Positions 41,841-51,366 of a stretch of 64,000 bases of DNA are shown piece after piece. The notes under the pieces are model-generated. The model was given only the letters and a program-made list of their open reading frames with translations, was not told where the DNA came from and did not search any database. The stretch spans positions 62,001 to 126,000 of the forward strand of contig NZ_BSRQ01000010.1 of assembly GCF_030268685.1 (NCBI RefSeq). The letters are read 5' to 3'. This stretch comes from Microtetraspora sp. NBRC 13810. Lineage in GTDB: Bacteria > Actinomycetota > Actinomycetes > Streptosporangiales > Streptosporangiaceae. Both the position numbers and the translations under genes were made by a program. The number at the start of each line of letters is the position of its first letter. The first letter of the stretch is position 1.

Positions 41841-42989
41841 TCAGAATCTCGTGGTCCCATCGACTCGGGCCACTCTCCTGATCTCGTCCTCTGTGACTCC
41901 CCGTACGCTCCTCAGGTCCGCGCCGGTCAGGTCCGCGCCACGCAGGATCGCGCCGGTCAGGTCCGCGCCGCGCAGGTCCGTGCCCGGCAGGTTCACGCCG
42001 GGCAGTTGCGCTGTCAGGGTCGCGCCGGTCAGATCCGCGCCGGTCAGATCCGCGTTGCGCAGGATCGCGCCGGCCAGGTGGGCGCTGGTCAGGTTCGCCT
42101 CGATCAGGTCCGCGGCGTACAGGTTCGCGCCGCGCAGATTCGCGCCGGTCAGGTCCATACGGGGAACGCGGATCAGGAACAGGTTGGGCACACTCACATC
42201 CTGGTTGGCGTCTCGACGGCCGATGACGGTCATCGCGGCTTGCACGTCAGTGGCGGGCACCTCGGGCATGTCCTTGATGAGGACGCTGGGCTTGAGGTCG
42301 TGCTCGCGAACGAACGCGGCCAGCACGTCGTAAACGGTCTGATGGTCGCGCGGGGAGTCTTGTGCGAGTCGTTCCAGGGCGTAGATGCCGCCCAGACGAA
42401 CGTCCGTCCTGGTGGAGCCGAGCTGTTCCACGGCCTTGGTGTACCGGTCGGTGATCTGCCCCTGCTCGGCGGTCCGCTGGGCCAGCCGGGAGGCTTCGAG
42501 GGACTCTGCCGTGTACCACAGGCCCTGTGCGGTGAAGACGACGCCGCCGATGACGACCAGCCCGGTGGCGGCCTGGATCAGGGTGTGGCGGGCGGCGTTG
42601 ACGGCCTCCACACGTTCCGTGGCGGTCATCTGGCCGCGCTCGGCCTGGGTGAGCGGGTGGCGTTCGCCTGCCAGGCGGCGCGCGGCCGGCCCGATGAGTA
42701 CGGCGATGCCGAGGACGGCGGCGCCGGCCAGGGCGAGACCGGCCAGGGTCCAGCGTCCCCAGTCCGGGATGCGCTCGTCGGTCGCCGTGACAGCGGCCCC
42801 GGCGATCCCCACCAGCAGGGGGATGAGCCACAGTAATCGGCGTGTCCACCGCCCCATCCGGTACCCCGGGCGGGGCAGGGCAGGCGGAGGAGCCGCCGCT
42901 TCCGCGGCTTCGGCCACGCGACGCGCCCTGGCCGTGGCCGCCGCCGCGATGACCTGCCGGACCGGCGGTCGCGGCTGTCTGGCCCTCAT
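41841..42989 (-). CDS. Membrane protein with C-terminal pentapeptide repeats
   Basis: A 382-residue protein. The N-terminal part has two transmembrane hairpins (LLWLIPLLVGIAGAAV; LAGLALAGAAVLGIAVLIG) and a third segment (ATGLVVIGGVVFTAQGLWY). A linker with YTKAVEQLGSTRTDVRLGGIYALERLAQDSPRDH follows, a module that recurs in actinomycete pentapeptide proteins. The last 100 residues are pentapeptide repeats of the A(D/N)LxG type (LTGANLRGANLYAADL, LRNADLTGADLTGATL), which fold as a right-handed beta-helix. Convergent with the P-loop kinase gene. Role unknown; the linker-plus-helix design suggests a sensor or scaffold at the membrane. Confidence 0.88.
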   Translation of the reverse strand: MRARQPRPPVRQVIAAAATARARRVAEAAEAAAPPPALPRPGYRMGRWTRRLLWLIPLLVGIAGAAVTATDERIPDWGRWTLAGLALAGAAVLGIAVLIGPAARRLAGERHPLTQAERGQMTATERVEAVNAARHTLIQAATGLVVIGGVVFTAQGLWYTAESLEASRLAQRTAEQGQITDRYTKAVEQLGSTRTDVRLGGIYALERLAQDSPRDHQTVYDVLAAFVREHDLKPSVLIKDMPEVPATDVQAAMTVIGRRDANQDVSVPNLFLIRVPRMDLTGANLRGANLYAADLIEANLTSAHLAGAILRNADLTGADLTGATLTAQLPGVNLPGTDLRGADLTGAILRGADLTGADLRSVRGVTEDEIRRVARVDGTTRF

Positions 42990-43169
42990 GCCCCTATTGG
43001 ATCTCTTCCGGAGTGCCGGCGGTGCCCCGGTTCCTCAACCGTTACCACAGGCCGACGCCCCGGCCCGGTGCTCAGAGGAACGCCCGGCCACCCGAACCGG
43101 TCACACCGTGGTGTCCTTCTGGCGTATTCCGAACCAGTGGCGATTTCATCTGATGAAGCACCCTCGATG

Positions 43170-43207
43170 GAACAGGTTCTGGCCGGGAGTCCGGCCAGAA
43201 CCTGTTC
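43170..43207 (-). terminator. Perfect 17-bp hairpin terminator
   Basis: GAACAGGTTCTGGCCGG (43170-43186) and its exact complement (43191-43207) with a GAGT loop. It starts 21 bases downstream of the M14 peptidase stop on the minus strand. Confidence 0.88.
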
Positions 43208-43227
43208 GTCATCGGGGGGAGAGGGGA

Positions 43228-46077
43228 TCAGCCCACCAGGGAGCGCAGCGGGATGCCGGTGCGCTGGAGGTCGGTGACCAGGTCGTGCAGGAACGGGTGT
43301 TCGTGCTCGGTCAGGCCGTCCGGGTTGGGGATGGTGATGTACGCCGAGCCGTCGGCCTTGGCCGACGTCGCGGTGCCGGTGTACTTCTGGACGACCGCCT
43401 CGGCCCGCGCCAGGTCGGCGTCGGCGACCTGGATGGTGATCGGGCGCCACTCGCCGCCGAGGATCGGCGGCTGCTCGGCCGTCTGGGCGGCGGCGCGCAG
43501 CGCGTCCACGTCCGGCCGCGGGGACGCCGCGCGCAGCTGCGCGGTGGCGGCGGGGGCCGCGGCGGCCGGGTAGAGGAGCGCGTTGGCGACCAGGTGGATG
43601 CCGTTCTCGTTGTAGCCGCGGAAGAGCGGGTTGTACGCGAACAGCAGGGCGTGGCCGGAGCCGGTCGGCTCGTCGACCAGTGCCGCCGAACCCTTGAGGG
43701 CGTCGGCGTGCACGGTGTAGCCGTTGGACCAGAAGGAGTCGCCCGACGGGTAGGTGAGCACGTTGGTGCCGGTCTGGGTCGGGTTCAGGATCGGGTCGTC
43801 GTTGTTGAACTGGAAGTCCTCGGCGGGACGGCCCAGCGCGGCGGGGTTGGCGTTGTCCACGTCCACCCGGAAGTGCGAGCCGATGACCTCGTAGCCGGTC
43901 GGCTTGGCCTTCTCGGTGGTGGAGGTCAGGCCGGCGCTGCGCGCCACCCGGGTGCCCTCGTTGCGCAGGCCGATGTAGGTGCCGCCCGCGGCCACCCACG
44001 CCTTGAGGTTGGCCAGGCCCTTCGCGTCCAGGCCGCCGGTGGAGCTGCTGCCGTCCGGGACGACGAGCGCGGTGCGCTCGGTGAACGCCGGGGTGTTGCC
44101 GTTGATGTCGGCGGAGGTCACCGGCTTGAGGTCGAGACCCCACTGGGAGCCGAGCACGTACCGCGCCTCGCCGTGGGAGCCGGAGGAGGTGGAGATGCCG
44201 GTGCCGGAGAACAGGCCGGTGTCGGGCAGCCGCAGGGGCGTGCCGGAGGCCGGGTCGGAGCCGCCTTCGACGGTGACGCCGAGCGATCCGGCCAGCTTGT
44301 CCAGGTCGTTCCGCCGCACGTCGCGGGCGGGGATGCCGACGAGCCCGGTCTTCAGGTCGCGTGACAGCGGGACGCCGGACTCCAGGAGCCGGAAGGTGAG
44401 CTGCGACGCGGCGGCCGAGTCCAGCGGGTAGGTGTACGAGCCGCGGGAGGAGGCCAGGGAGGCCACGCCGCCCTCGATGCCGTTCACCCGCTTGACCTTG
44501 GGCGACACCGCGTCACCGGTGTAGACGGCGTCCACGCCCATCAGCAGCGGGTTGCTCCAGGAGGAGACGTCGTAGAAGTACGGGAAGGGGACGTACGGGT
44601 CCTCGCCGATCAGCGCCTGGATCCAGTGCTTCTGCGGCTGGTCCATCGGGATCCAGTAGGCGCCCTCCGGAACCCGGAGGTTACTGGCGCTGCGCCCGCC
44701 GAAGATCTGGGCGTTGCGCACGGTGAGGGGCTTCTGCACCTCGTAGACCTCGACGTCCATGTCGCGCAGCCGGTCGACCAGCTTGCGCACGTCGCCGAGC
44801 TGCCGGTCGGGCATCAGGAAGTACGAGCGGATCTTGACGTCGGGGACCGGGAACTGCACGGTGTTGGTCGGCTGGACGACCTCGTTCGGCTCCAGCACGC
44901 CGGCGGCGCCCTCGGCGAGCGCGGTCTGCCAGATCTTGTAGTAGCCGTCGAGGATCTCGCGCCTGTTCTCCGCGGCCCAGCCGGTGGTCGCCCACTGGAC
45001 GTTGAACTGCTGCTGCACGCGGTCCTGGACGGCCGAGGAGCTGCCCTTCTCGTAGGTCATGCCGGCGGCGCCGAAGCCGGTGGCCGGGACCGTGTCGCCA
45101 TACCCCATGTAGAACAGGTCGTAGCGGGCGTAGTTGAAGTAGCACTCTTCGGTGACCTGGTCGGTGCAGGCGCCGTTGAAGCCGAATGCCTTGGAGTTGG
45201 CCGCGCCGATCCGGTTGATCCAGTCGACCGGCTGGTCGGCGATCTCGTGGTGGATCGGGTCGGCGTTCGGCGGGAAGAAGAACTGCCGCCCGCCCATCTC
45301 GTGCGCGTCGACGAAGATCTGCGGCGGGTAGGCGCGCAGCATCTCCAGCTTGCCGTCGGTCTCCGGCTGGGTGCGGGCGAACCAGTCGCGGTTGAGGTCG
45401 AAGCCGTAGTCGTTCTGCCGGCGGTTCGCGTCGCGGCCGTCCGGGTTCTGCGTCGGCACGATCACCGTGACGGTGTTGTCGTTGCGCTTGGCGACGTCAC
45501 AGGACAGCCCGCTGGCCAGCTCGTAGAGCGTCTTCAGCGAGGCGTCGGCGCCGCTCGTCTCGCCGCCGTGCACGTTGCCGGCCACCCACACGATGGCGGG
45601 GGTGTCCGCGGCGATGCGCGCGGCCTTGTCCGCCCGGAGCGAGCGGGGGTCGCGCAGCGACTGGATCTGCTTGACGATCTTGGCGAGCTCGCCCTTCGTC
45701 ACGTGGCTCGTGTCGGACACGATGGCGTAGGGCAGCGCCTGGCCCGAGACGCTGTGCGCCATCGTGCCGGTGACCACGCGGTCGGACGCCTTGCCCACGG
45801 CGTCGACGTACCGCCTGATCTCGTCTGAGGTGACCACCCGGGGCTGGCCGGCGCCGAGCGGGAAGCCGAAGAACTTCTCCGGGCTCGGTACCGAGGCCAG
45901 GCGGGCGTTCTGGTCCGTGCTACACGAGGTGTGGTCTCGGTCCGGGCGCGAGTGGTCGTCCCGGTCCGCGTTCGCGGCGGGACCCAACGGCAGCAAGAGG
46001 GCGGTCAGCGCGACGACCGCGGCGCCCGCCACCTTCCCGTGCGCGGGTCTCCCGCGCCTCGCCGTACTTGGCAGCAT
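43228..46077 (-). CDS. Secreted M14 zinc carboxypeptidase, large
   Basis: A 949-residue exported metallocarboxypeptidase. A signal segment (VAGAAVVALTALLLPLGPAANA) is followed by the catalytic domain, with zinc ligands His170 and Glu173 (NVHGGETSG) and His259 (FVDAHEMG), and the substrate-binding NPDGRDANRRQN segment. The remaining 600 residues include a DJ-1/glutamine-amidotransferase-like region (LKAWVAAGGTYIGLRNEGT) and a C-terminal extension, as in other large actinomycete M14 proteins. A CAGGAG site precedes the ATG. The promoter is likely at 46179-46207, and a perfect hairpin ends the transcript. With the M28 enzyme and two inhibitors it forms part of the secreted proteolysis set. Confidence 0.92.
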   Translation of the reverse strand: MLPSTARRGRPAHGKVAGAAVVALTALLLPLGPAANADRDDHSRPDRDHTSCSTDQNARLASVPSPEKFFGFPLGAGQPRVVTSDEIRRYVDAVGKASDRVVTGTMAHSVSGQALPYAIVSDTSHVTKGELAKIVKQIQSLRDPRSLRADKAARIAADTPAIVWVAGNVHGGETSGADASLKTLYELASGLSCDVAKRNDNTVTVIVPTQNPDGRDANRRQNDYGFDLNRDWFARTQPETDGKLEMLRAYPPQIFVDAHEMGGRQFFFPPNADPIHHEIADQPVDWINRIGAANSKAFGFNGACTDQVTEECYFNYARYDLFYMGYGDTVPATGFGAAGMTYEKGSSSAVQDRVQQQFNVQWATTGWAAENRREILDGYYKIWQTALAEGAAGVLEPNEVVQPTNTVQFPVPDVKIRSYFLMPDRQLGDVRKLVDRLRDMDVEVYEVQKPLTVRNAQIFGGRSASNLRVPEGAYWIPMDQPQKHWIQALIGEDPYVPFPYFYDVSSWSNPLLMGVDAVYTGDAVSPKVKRVNGIEGGVASLASSRGSYTYPLDSAAASQLTFRLLESGVPLSRDLKTGLVGIPARDVRRNDLDKLAGSLGVTVEGGSDPASGTPLRLPDTGLFSGTGISTSSGSHGEARYVLGSQWGLDLKPVTSADINGNTPAFTERTALVVPDGSSSTGGLDAKGLANLKAWVAAGGTYIGLRNEGTRVARSAGLTSTTEKAKPTGYEVIGSHFRVDVDNANPAALGRPAEDFQFNNDDPILNPTQTGTNVLTYPSGDSFWSNGYTVHADALKGSAALVDEPTGSGHALLFAYNPLFRGYNENGIHLVANALLYPAAAAPAATAQLRAASPRPDVDALRAAAQTAEQPPILGGEWRPITIQVADADLARAEAVVQKYTGTATSAKADGSAYITIPNPDGLTEHEHPFLHDLVTDLQRTGIPLRSLVG

Positions 46078-46178
46078 TTACGACTCCTGAAGGAGGGCAG
46101 GGACGATCGCACCCCCTGCCAGGGGGTGTGGCGTCCTTGAAACGGCGTCTCGGGTGACGCCAGAGGAAGATGATCAAG

Positions 46179-46207
46179 ATGGTATAAAGAGGTGATAAAG
46201 CGGTCAA
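46179..46207 (-). promoter_or_regulatory. Probable promoter of the M14 peptidase gene
   Basis: On the minus strand TTGACC (46207-46202) and TACCAT (46184-46179) are separated by 17 bases. The region lies about 100 bases upstream of the ATG. Confidence 0.5.
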
Positions 46208-46501
46208 GATGGTCAGAAGTGATGAAAGGGCACTGTTTCCCGGTTATCGGATGGCCGGAATGCCCCTCAGGGGAGCCCGCGCAGGGCCGGTGACCTGGAC
46301 CGGAAGCTTGTTCTGCGTACGCCGGGCCGGGGGGCCGGGAGCCCGCAGCCGGCACATGTGAAGATCGTGTTACGATCTCGCGTCCTCCCGGCCCCGGGCA
46401 TGACCCGTCTCGCGTCCGGGACGGACGCGCCCGCCGAGGAACGTTAGGCCCCTCTAATCCGCTTGATTACCTGCCGAGTGATTTCACCCTGACGCGGCAT
46501 G

Positions 46502-46554
46502 TGTTGTTTCGCGACAACTTTGAGTGGACTGCTGCACTCATGTTCCCGCGAACA
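46502..46554. promoter_or_regulatory. Three consecutive inverted repeats upstream of the GTPase-kinase operon
   Basis: GTTGT-N6-ACAAC (46502-46517), GAGTG-N8-CACTC (46521-46538) and ATGTTC-N4-GAACAT (46539-46554) follow one another with almost no gap. They end 110 bases before the first gene. Different sequences but similar size suggest sites for more than one regulator, or a structured leader. Confidence 0.55.
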
Positions 46555-46664
46555 TACAGTGACGCCGGGGGTTGGATCACGTGGCCGTCGTTTCCACCGG
46601 CCGCGCGAACACGTTCAGGGACGGGCTTGCGCCGCCTCAGGCGGGCAGGGAACGAAGGTGATGC

Positions 46665-48569
46665 ATGGGGCTCGGAAAGAAGTGGGATCCGTTCGCCAGA
46701 GCCGTCGAGGACCTGGCCGAATACGATTTCACCGGTCAATCACCGGTACTCCAGGACGTCGTGGCCCAGCTGCGCGACGTACTCGAACAGATGGTACGGG
46801 TACAGGCGGGCGAGGTGCGCATCGTCGCCCTCGGCCAGTCGGGTTCGATGAAGTCCACCATGCTCCGGCTGCTGCTGGGCTCGGACTTCCTGCGGGTCGG
46901 GCCGGGCGCCGTCACCGTGGCGGCCACCGAACTGCGGCTCACCCAGGCGGACGACGCCGGCCGTACGCCGGAGATCCGGGTGCTCACCCTGACCGAGGAG
47001 GGCGCCCGCCGCCGGGCCTGCGCGCTGCTCGACCTCACCGAGGACGACCCGCGCCCGCTGACGGAGCTGCTGACCGTCGCCCATCCGAACCAGAAGCTGG
47101 TGACCGCGATGGCGGAGGCCGCCCGGACCCTCGGGTACGGCGCCGCCTACGACCTGGCCGGTTACCTGGACAGGGGCGGCGCCCTCACCTTCGACGCGGC
47201 CGGCACCGGCACCGAGCTGGTCGCCCGGGTGACCGTCGGGCTGCCCGTCTCGCGGGACGTGTGGAACCTCGACTGGGCGGGGACGCGTTCGGTCGTCGTG
47301 GTGGACACTCCCGGCAAACGAGCCGGCGGGCCGCTCGAAGACGTGATCATCCAGGAGATGCGGGACCGCGCGCACATCGCCCTGCTGACCATGGCGTGCA
47401 GCGCCGGCACGTCGTTCGCGGTGCCGCCGGCGCCGCCCGGCTCGCATCCGGTGCTGGTGGCCACCAAGCTCGACGCCGTCGACAACCCCGCCAACGCCAA
47501 CGAGCTGAAGACGCTCGACGGCGCCGTGGCGAGCAACCTCGGCCAGCTCGGCGGCAACGGCAGGCAGGCCAGGATCGTGGCCGTCTGCGGCCCGTGGGCG
47601 ATGGGCGACCAGGAGGCGTGGGCGAGGTTCGACCCCGACAACCCGCACGCCTGGCACACGGCCGAGCTCAAGCGCGAGGGCTGGCGGGAGGCGCGGCGCA
47701 CGGCGACCGAGCCTGGACCGCTCCAGGAGGCGGTGTTCGCCGCGCTGGACGACGGCGGGGTCGGCCAGCTCCAGCGGGTGATCGCCGAGCTGTCCGCCCA
47801 GGATCCCGGCCGCCTCGACGAGGAGGAGCTCGACCGGCTGATCGCCCTCGGCCTGAAGCTGGTGGACGACGCGCTCGAACGGCTGCCCGACCCGGGCGAG
47901 CAGGAGGCGGTGGCCGCCAGGCAGCGCGACCGGGCGGCCAAGGATCCCACGCCGATCGCCGAGCTGCGCCAGATCGCGGCCAAGGTGTCCATCGACGCCG
48001 TGTACGGCACGTCCACCTGGCGGGCGGTCCGCCAGGCGTTCCAGCACCGGCAGGACCAGTGGCTCGGCCCGGCCAAGGACGTCGGGGCCGCGCTCGCCGG
48101 GCTCGACTTCGACCGCCTGGCCCACGAGGCGGTGAACGACGCCGGCGAACTGCTGAACACCGAGCTGGCGGCCTGGCAGCTGGAGTACACGACGGCCGAG
48201 TTCGGCGCTCCCGGCTGGCGGCGGCCGCCCGGCCTGGACGAGGCGACCGTGTCCCAGGCGGCCGGGCAGTTCGCCCGGCTGGCCCGCCAGCTCGTGGACC
48301 GGCTCACCCTGGGCGCGGGCGAGGACCTCACCCCCGACTGGCTCACCTTCCGCAAGGTCGCGAGGACCAGGGACGAGCTGGCCAAGCTGCTGGAACGCCT
48401 GCTGCTCGCGCTCTTCGAGGCCACGGCGGTACGGGCCAGGACCGACCTGATCGAGTTCTTCAAGAACCCGAAGAACGACCTGGACGACTCCGAGCTGCCC
48501 TTCCTGTTCGACGACATCCGGCGGGACCTGCTGAAGCTGGCGGAGGCGAGATCCGACGGTGCCGACTGA
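46665..48569 (+). CDS. Dynamin-like/SrfC-type GTPase
   Basis: A 634-residue large GTPase and first gene of a six-gene operon. G1 is ALGQSGSMKST (Lys63), G3 is VVVDTPGKR (Asp214), G4 is VATKLD (Lys268, Asp270). The first 50 residues are helical (LQDVVAQLRDVLEQMV) and the last 350 form a long helical region, as in dynamin-like proteins and the SrfC virulence-factor family. Such proteins hydrolyse GTP while assembling on membranes or filaments. There is no transmembrane segment. Its last 11 bases overlap the next gene, which encodes an SrfB-like ATPase, the partner with which SrfC proteins are normally encoded. ATG 46665 follows GGGAACGAAGG. Confidence 0.82.
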   Translation: MGLGKKWDPFARAVEDLAEYDFTGQSPVLQDVVAQLRDVLEQMVRVQAGEVRIVALGQSGSMKSTMLRLLLGSDFLRVGPGAVTVAATELRLTQADDAGRTPEIRVLTLTEEGARRRACALLDLTEDDPRPLTELLTVAHPNQKLVTAMAEAARTLGYGAAYDLAGYLDRGGALTFDAAGTGTELVARVTVGLPVSRDVWNLDWAGTRSVVVVDTPGKRAGGPLEDVIIQEMRDRAHIALLTMACSAGTSFAVPPAPPGSHPVLVATKLDAVDNPANANELKTLDGAVASNLGQLGGNGRQARIVAVCGPWAMGDQEAWARFDPDNPHAWHTAELKREGWREARRTATEPGPLQEAVFAALDDGGVGQLQRVIAELSAQDPGRLDEEELDRLIALGLKLVDDALERLPDPGEQEAVAARQRDRAAKDPTPIAELRQIAAKVSIDAVYGTSTWRAVRQAFQHRQDQWLGPAKDVGAALAGLDFDRLAHEAVNDAGELLNTELAAWQLEYTTAEFGAPGWRRPPGLDEATVSQAAGQFARLARQLVDRLTLGAGEDLTPDWLTFRKVARTRDELAKLLERLLLALFEATAVRARTDLIEFFKNPKNDLDDSELPFLFDDIRRDLLKLAEARSDGAD

Positions 48570-51366
48570 GCCTCCCGCGCTGGAACTCGCCCACGCGCCC
48601 GGGGAGGGGTGGCTGCGCCTGTCCGCCGGCACGGTGCCGGGCCGGATCGAGCGGGTGGACCTGCTCGACGGCGCCCGCGCCGTGGCGACCACCGGGATCC
48701 GGCCGCCGCAGGACGGTTCCGCGCACGACCTCGACCTGGCCCTGACCCCGTGGGACGCCGTCCTGGCCCGGCCGACCGTGGTCGTCTACTACCGCCGCGA
48801 CCAGCCGTCGGTGTCGGCCCCGTCCCCGCTGACCCGCGCCGCCTTCCGCCTTCTGCCCCACCAGATCAAGGACCTCACCATGACGCCCGAAGACCGTTCC
48901 GGCCAACCGGACCTGGACGAACGCGACCTCGTCTCCGCGACCTTCGACTTCGGCACCAGCCGCGCGGTGTGCGCCATCACCAACAACCGTGCGATCTACA
49001 TGGACCGCGGCACCCTGCCGGCGGACGGCCTGGCGCGGGCCGTCGCGGTCGCCCACCTCTCCCTCGACCCGGACGCCGACCAGGGGCTGGAGATCGACCG
49101 GCGCACCGCCCGCCGTCCGCAGGAGGGGGCGGCGGCCTGGCGTGAGGTGCTGGGCACGCCGCCGCTGGAGGTCAACCACCTGCAGTCCACCAGGGTCCGC
49201 AGCAGCGACCTGATCGTCGCCGACGGGCGGGCGGAGTTCGCCGACGAGAGCGTGGGCACCCAGCAGGCCCGGCGGCGCGGCGTGAAGCGCTATCTCGTCC
49301 AGCTCAAGGAGGAGGTCGCCGACACCGGCATGTCCGGCGAGAAGCTCTTCCACCAGGTGTACCAGCGTTTCATCGACCTGGTCGCCAAGGAGGTCGGCCT
49401 GGGCAAGGACGAGCGGATCAGCCGGGTGAACATCACCTATCCGACGAAGCTGCCGCCGGACCGCCGCCAGGAGCTGCTCGCCGTGGTGCGGGACCTGGCG
49501 CCGCGGGTGGAGATGACGATCGACGAGTCGGCCGCGGCGGCGGGGTTCTTCCTGCTGCGCAGGTTCGGCGCGGACTCGCTGCTCGGCGTGGAGGCGTTCA
49601 AGCTGCACGCCCGCTGCCCGGAGGGGCCGCGCGCCTGGGAGGCGCCGGAGCTGTGGGCGAAGGCCCGGCAGTGGCACGAGAACCTGCTGGTCATCGACGT
49701 GGGCGGCGGCACCACCGACTGCGCGCTGGTCAAGGCCGCGATCGTGGACGCCACGCCGGCCGAGGCGGGCGACTCCCGGGGGCGGTTCTACCGGTTGCAG
49801 CCGGAGGTGCTCGCCTCCGGCGGCCGGATGCACCTGGGCGGTGACCTGCTCACGCTGCACATCTTCCAGGCGCTCAAGCGGAAGCTGAACGTCCCGGACG
49901 AGATCACCAAGTTCGAGGGCCTCCAGGGGCAGGAGGCGGAGCAGCGGCGGGCCGCCTTCGACGCCCTGTGGCGGGCCGCGGAGGAGGTCAAGCACCAGGG
50001 GCTGAAGAAGGAGAACGCCCGCGACGTCACCGTCCGGGTGGCCGGGGGCCAGGGGCAGGACGCGGGTCCCGGCGGGGCGCGCCGGATCGAGGTGGGCCTG
50101 CCCGCCCAGGCGGCGGCAGAGGGCACGGAGACGGTCGTCACCGCCGCCGAGCTGACCGCGCTCATGGACAACGCCGTGGACCAGATCGCCGCGCTGGCGG
50201 CGGGGATCGCGCACGGCGGGCTGCACACGTCGGCGCCGGCCGCGGCGGAGTCGGCTCAGTCGGTGGACCACGTGCTGTTCTCCGGCGGGTCGCTGCTGTC
50301 GGGGTACCTGCGCCGCCGGATCGAGGAGTCGCTGCGGGCGAGGTTCGAGGAGGAGGGCCTCGACGCCACGTTCGAGGTGGTGTTCGACCCGGCGTACTGC
50401 AAGACCGGGACCGCGCTCGGCGGCATGTACCTGAACGCGGTGGCCGACTTCGCGGTCGCGCCGGAGGACCCGCTGGTGTGCGACCAGCTGGTCGCCGGGC
50501 GGTCGTACTTCGACGTGGACTCCTCCAACCTGCGGGTCAACCTGGCAGCCGACTTCCACATCCGGCAGGACACCGCCTCCGTCCGCCGCGAGCCCGTCTT
50601 CCGCAGGGGGCTGCACCTGTACCCGGACGGCAGCGGCAACGCCTACGCCGAGAGTGCCGCCTTCCCGGTCTCCTCCAAGATCGAGATCCACCGGTACGAC
50701 GTCTCCTTCGGCCAGGCGCACCAGTCCGACGGCGACACCCAGTGGGCGGCCTCGACCAGGGTCAGCCGGGAGGAGGCCAGGCGGCTGCGCGAGGCGGGCG
50801 TACAGGTGCGGTTCGAGATCGACCAGGAGGAGCGGGTCACCATGCTGCTGTGCAAGGGGGTGCCCGGCTGGCGGCTGGAGGGACGGCCGCAGCCGCTGCC
50901 CGCCGGCCTGCCCGCGCTGGTGGACCGGACCGGCCCGCAGGACGCCCCGGCGCTCGCGGTGTCCCTCTACGTGGACGTCTACCAGCCGGGGATCGGCGTG
51001 CAACGGCAGAAGCCGCTGCTGGCGGCGGGTCTCCCGGTCCCGCCGGGCGGCCTGGTCCGGCGGGTGTCCGGCAGGACGCTGTACTGGCGCCGCCCGGACG
51101 AGGCGTGGACCCCGCCGGGAGGCGCCGGCGCGGAGAACGCCCGGCGGCCCGACTTCGAGGTGTTCATGGAGCTCCCCGCGGACGCCCTGTGGCTGTCGGT
51201 GGACCAGGGTGGCGCCCTGCGCCTGCACGACCAGCGCCCGGAACGGCCCGGGGTGCCCGACCACATGGACCTGCTCACCGCTCCCCCGGGGTCGGTCTTC
51301 CAGCAGGTTCTCAGTTCGGGCACGCGCTACGAGAAGACGAAGGACCCGTTCAGTGGAGTTCACTAG
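48559..51366 (+). CDS. SrfB/Hsp70-like actin-fold ATPase
   Basis: A 935-residue protein with an actin/Hsp70 ATPase core. Phosphate 1 is TFDFGTSRAVCAI (Asp130), phosphate 2 is LLVIDVGGGTTDCAL (Asp380), and the adenosine motif is HVLFSGGSLLSGYL (Gly576-Gly577). About 110 residues precede the core and about 300 follow it, without an Hsp70 substrate-binding domain; this matches the SrfB family rather than DnaK. The DLVAKEVGL and ITYPTKLPPDRRQELL segments are typical of that group. GTG 48559 overlaps the GTPase gene by 11 bases. An ATP-driven scaffold or remodelling partner for the GTPase is the likely role. MTPEDRS at residue 108 is an alternative internal start. Confidence 0.82.
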   Translation: MPTEPPALELAHAPGEGWLRLSAGTVPGRIERVDLLDGARAVATTGIRPPQDGSAHDLDLALTPWDAVLARPTVVVYYRRDQPSVSAPSPLTRAAFRLLPHQIKDLTMTPEDRSGQPDLDERDLVSATFDFGTSRAVCAITNNRAIYMDRGTLPADGLARAVAVAHLSLDPDADQGLEIDRRTARRPQEGAAAWREVLGTPPLEVNHLQSTRVRSSDLIVADGRAEFADESVGTQQARRRGVKRYLVQLKEEVADTGMSGEKLFHQVYQRFIDLVAKEVGLGKDERISRVNITYPTKLPPDRRQELLAVVRDLAPRVEMTIDESAAAAGFFLLRRFGADSLLGVEAFKLHARCPEGPRAWEAPELWAKARQWHENLLVIDVGGGTTDCALVKAAIVDATPAEAGDSRGRFYRLQPEVLASGGRMHLGGDLLTLHIFQALKRKLNVPDEITKFEGLQGQEAEQRRAAFDALWRAAEEVKHQGLKKENARDVTVRVAGGQGQDAGPGGARRIEVGLPAQAAAEGTETVVTAAELTALMDNAVDQIAALAAGIAHGGLHTSAPAAAESAQSVDHVLFSGGSLLSGYLRRRIEESLRARFEEEGLDATFEVVFDPAYCKTGTALGGMYLNAVADFAVAPEDPLVCDQLVAGRSYFDVDSSNLRVNLAADFHIRQDTASVRREPVFRRGLHLYPDGSGNAYAESAAFPVSSKIEIHRYDVSFGQAHQSDGDTQWAASTRVSREEARRLREAGVQVRFEIDQEERVTMLLCKGVPGWRLEGRPQPLPAGLPALVDRTGPQDAPALAVSLYVDVYQPGIGVQRQKPLLAAGLPVPPGGLVRRVSGRTLYWRRPDEAWTPPGGAGAENARRPDFEVFMELPADALWLSVDQGGALRLHDQRPERPGVPDHMDLLTAPPGSVFQQVLSSGTRYEKTKDPFSGVH

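Larger units (their letters stand above)
46078..46664. other. Divergent intergenic region with promoter and three adjacent inverted repeats
   Basis: About 590 bases between the M14 gene and the GTPase operon. Left part: a minus-strand promoter (46179-46207) in an AT-richer stretch with a duplicated TCAAGATGGT (46174 and 46204). Right part: three inverted repeats in a row (46502-46554). No coding frame is credible. A GGGAACGAAGG site lies just before the GTPase start. Confidence 0.6.

Noticed and set aside
46539-46554. ATGTTC-N4-GAACAT considered as a LexA (SOS) box
   Set aside because: Half-site order is reversed relative to the Gram-positive GAAC-N4-GTTC consensus.
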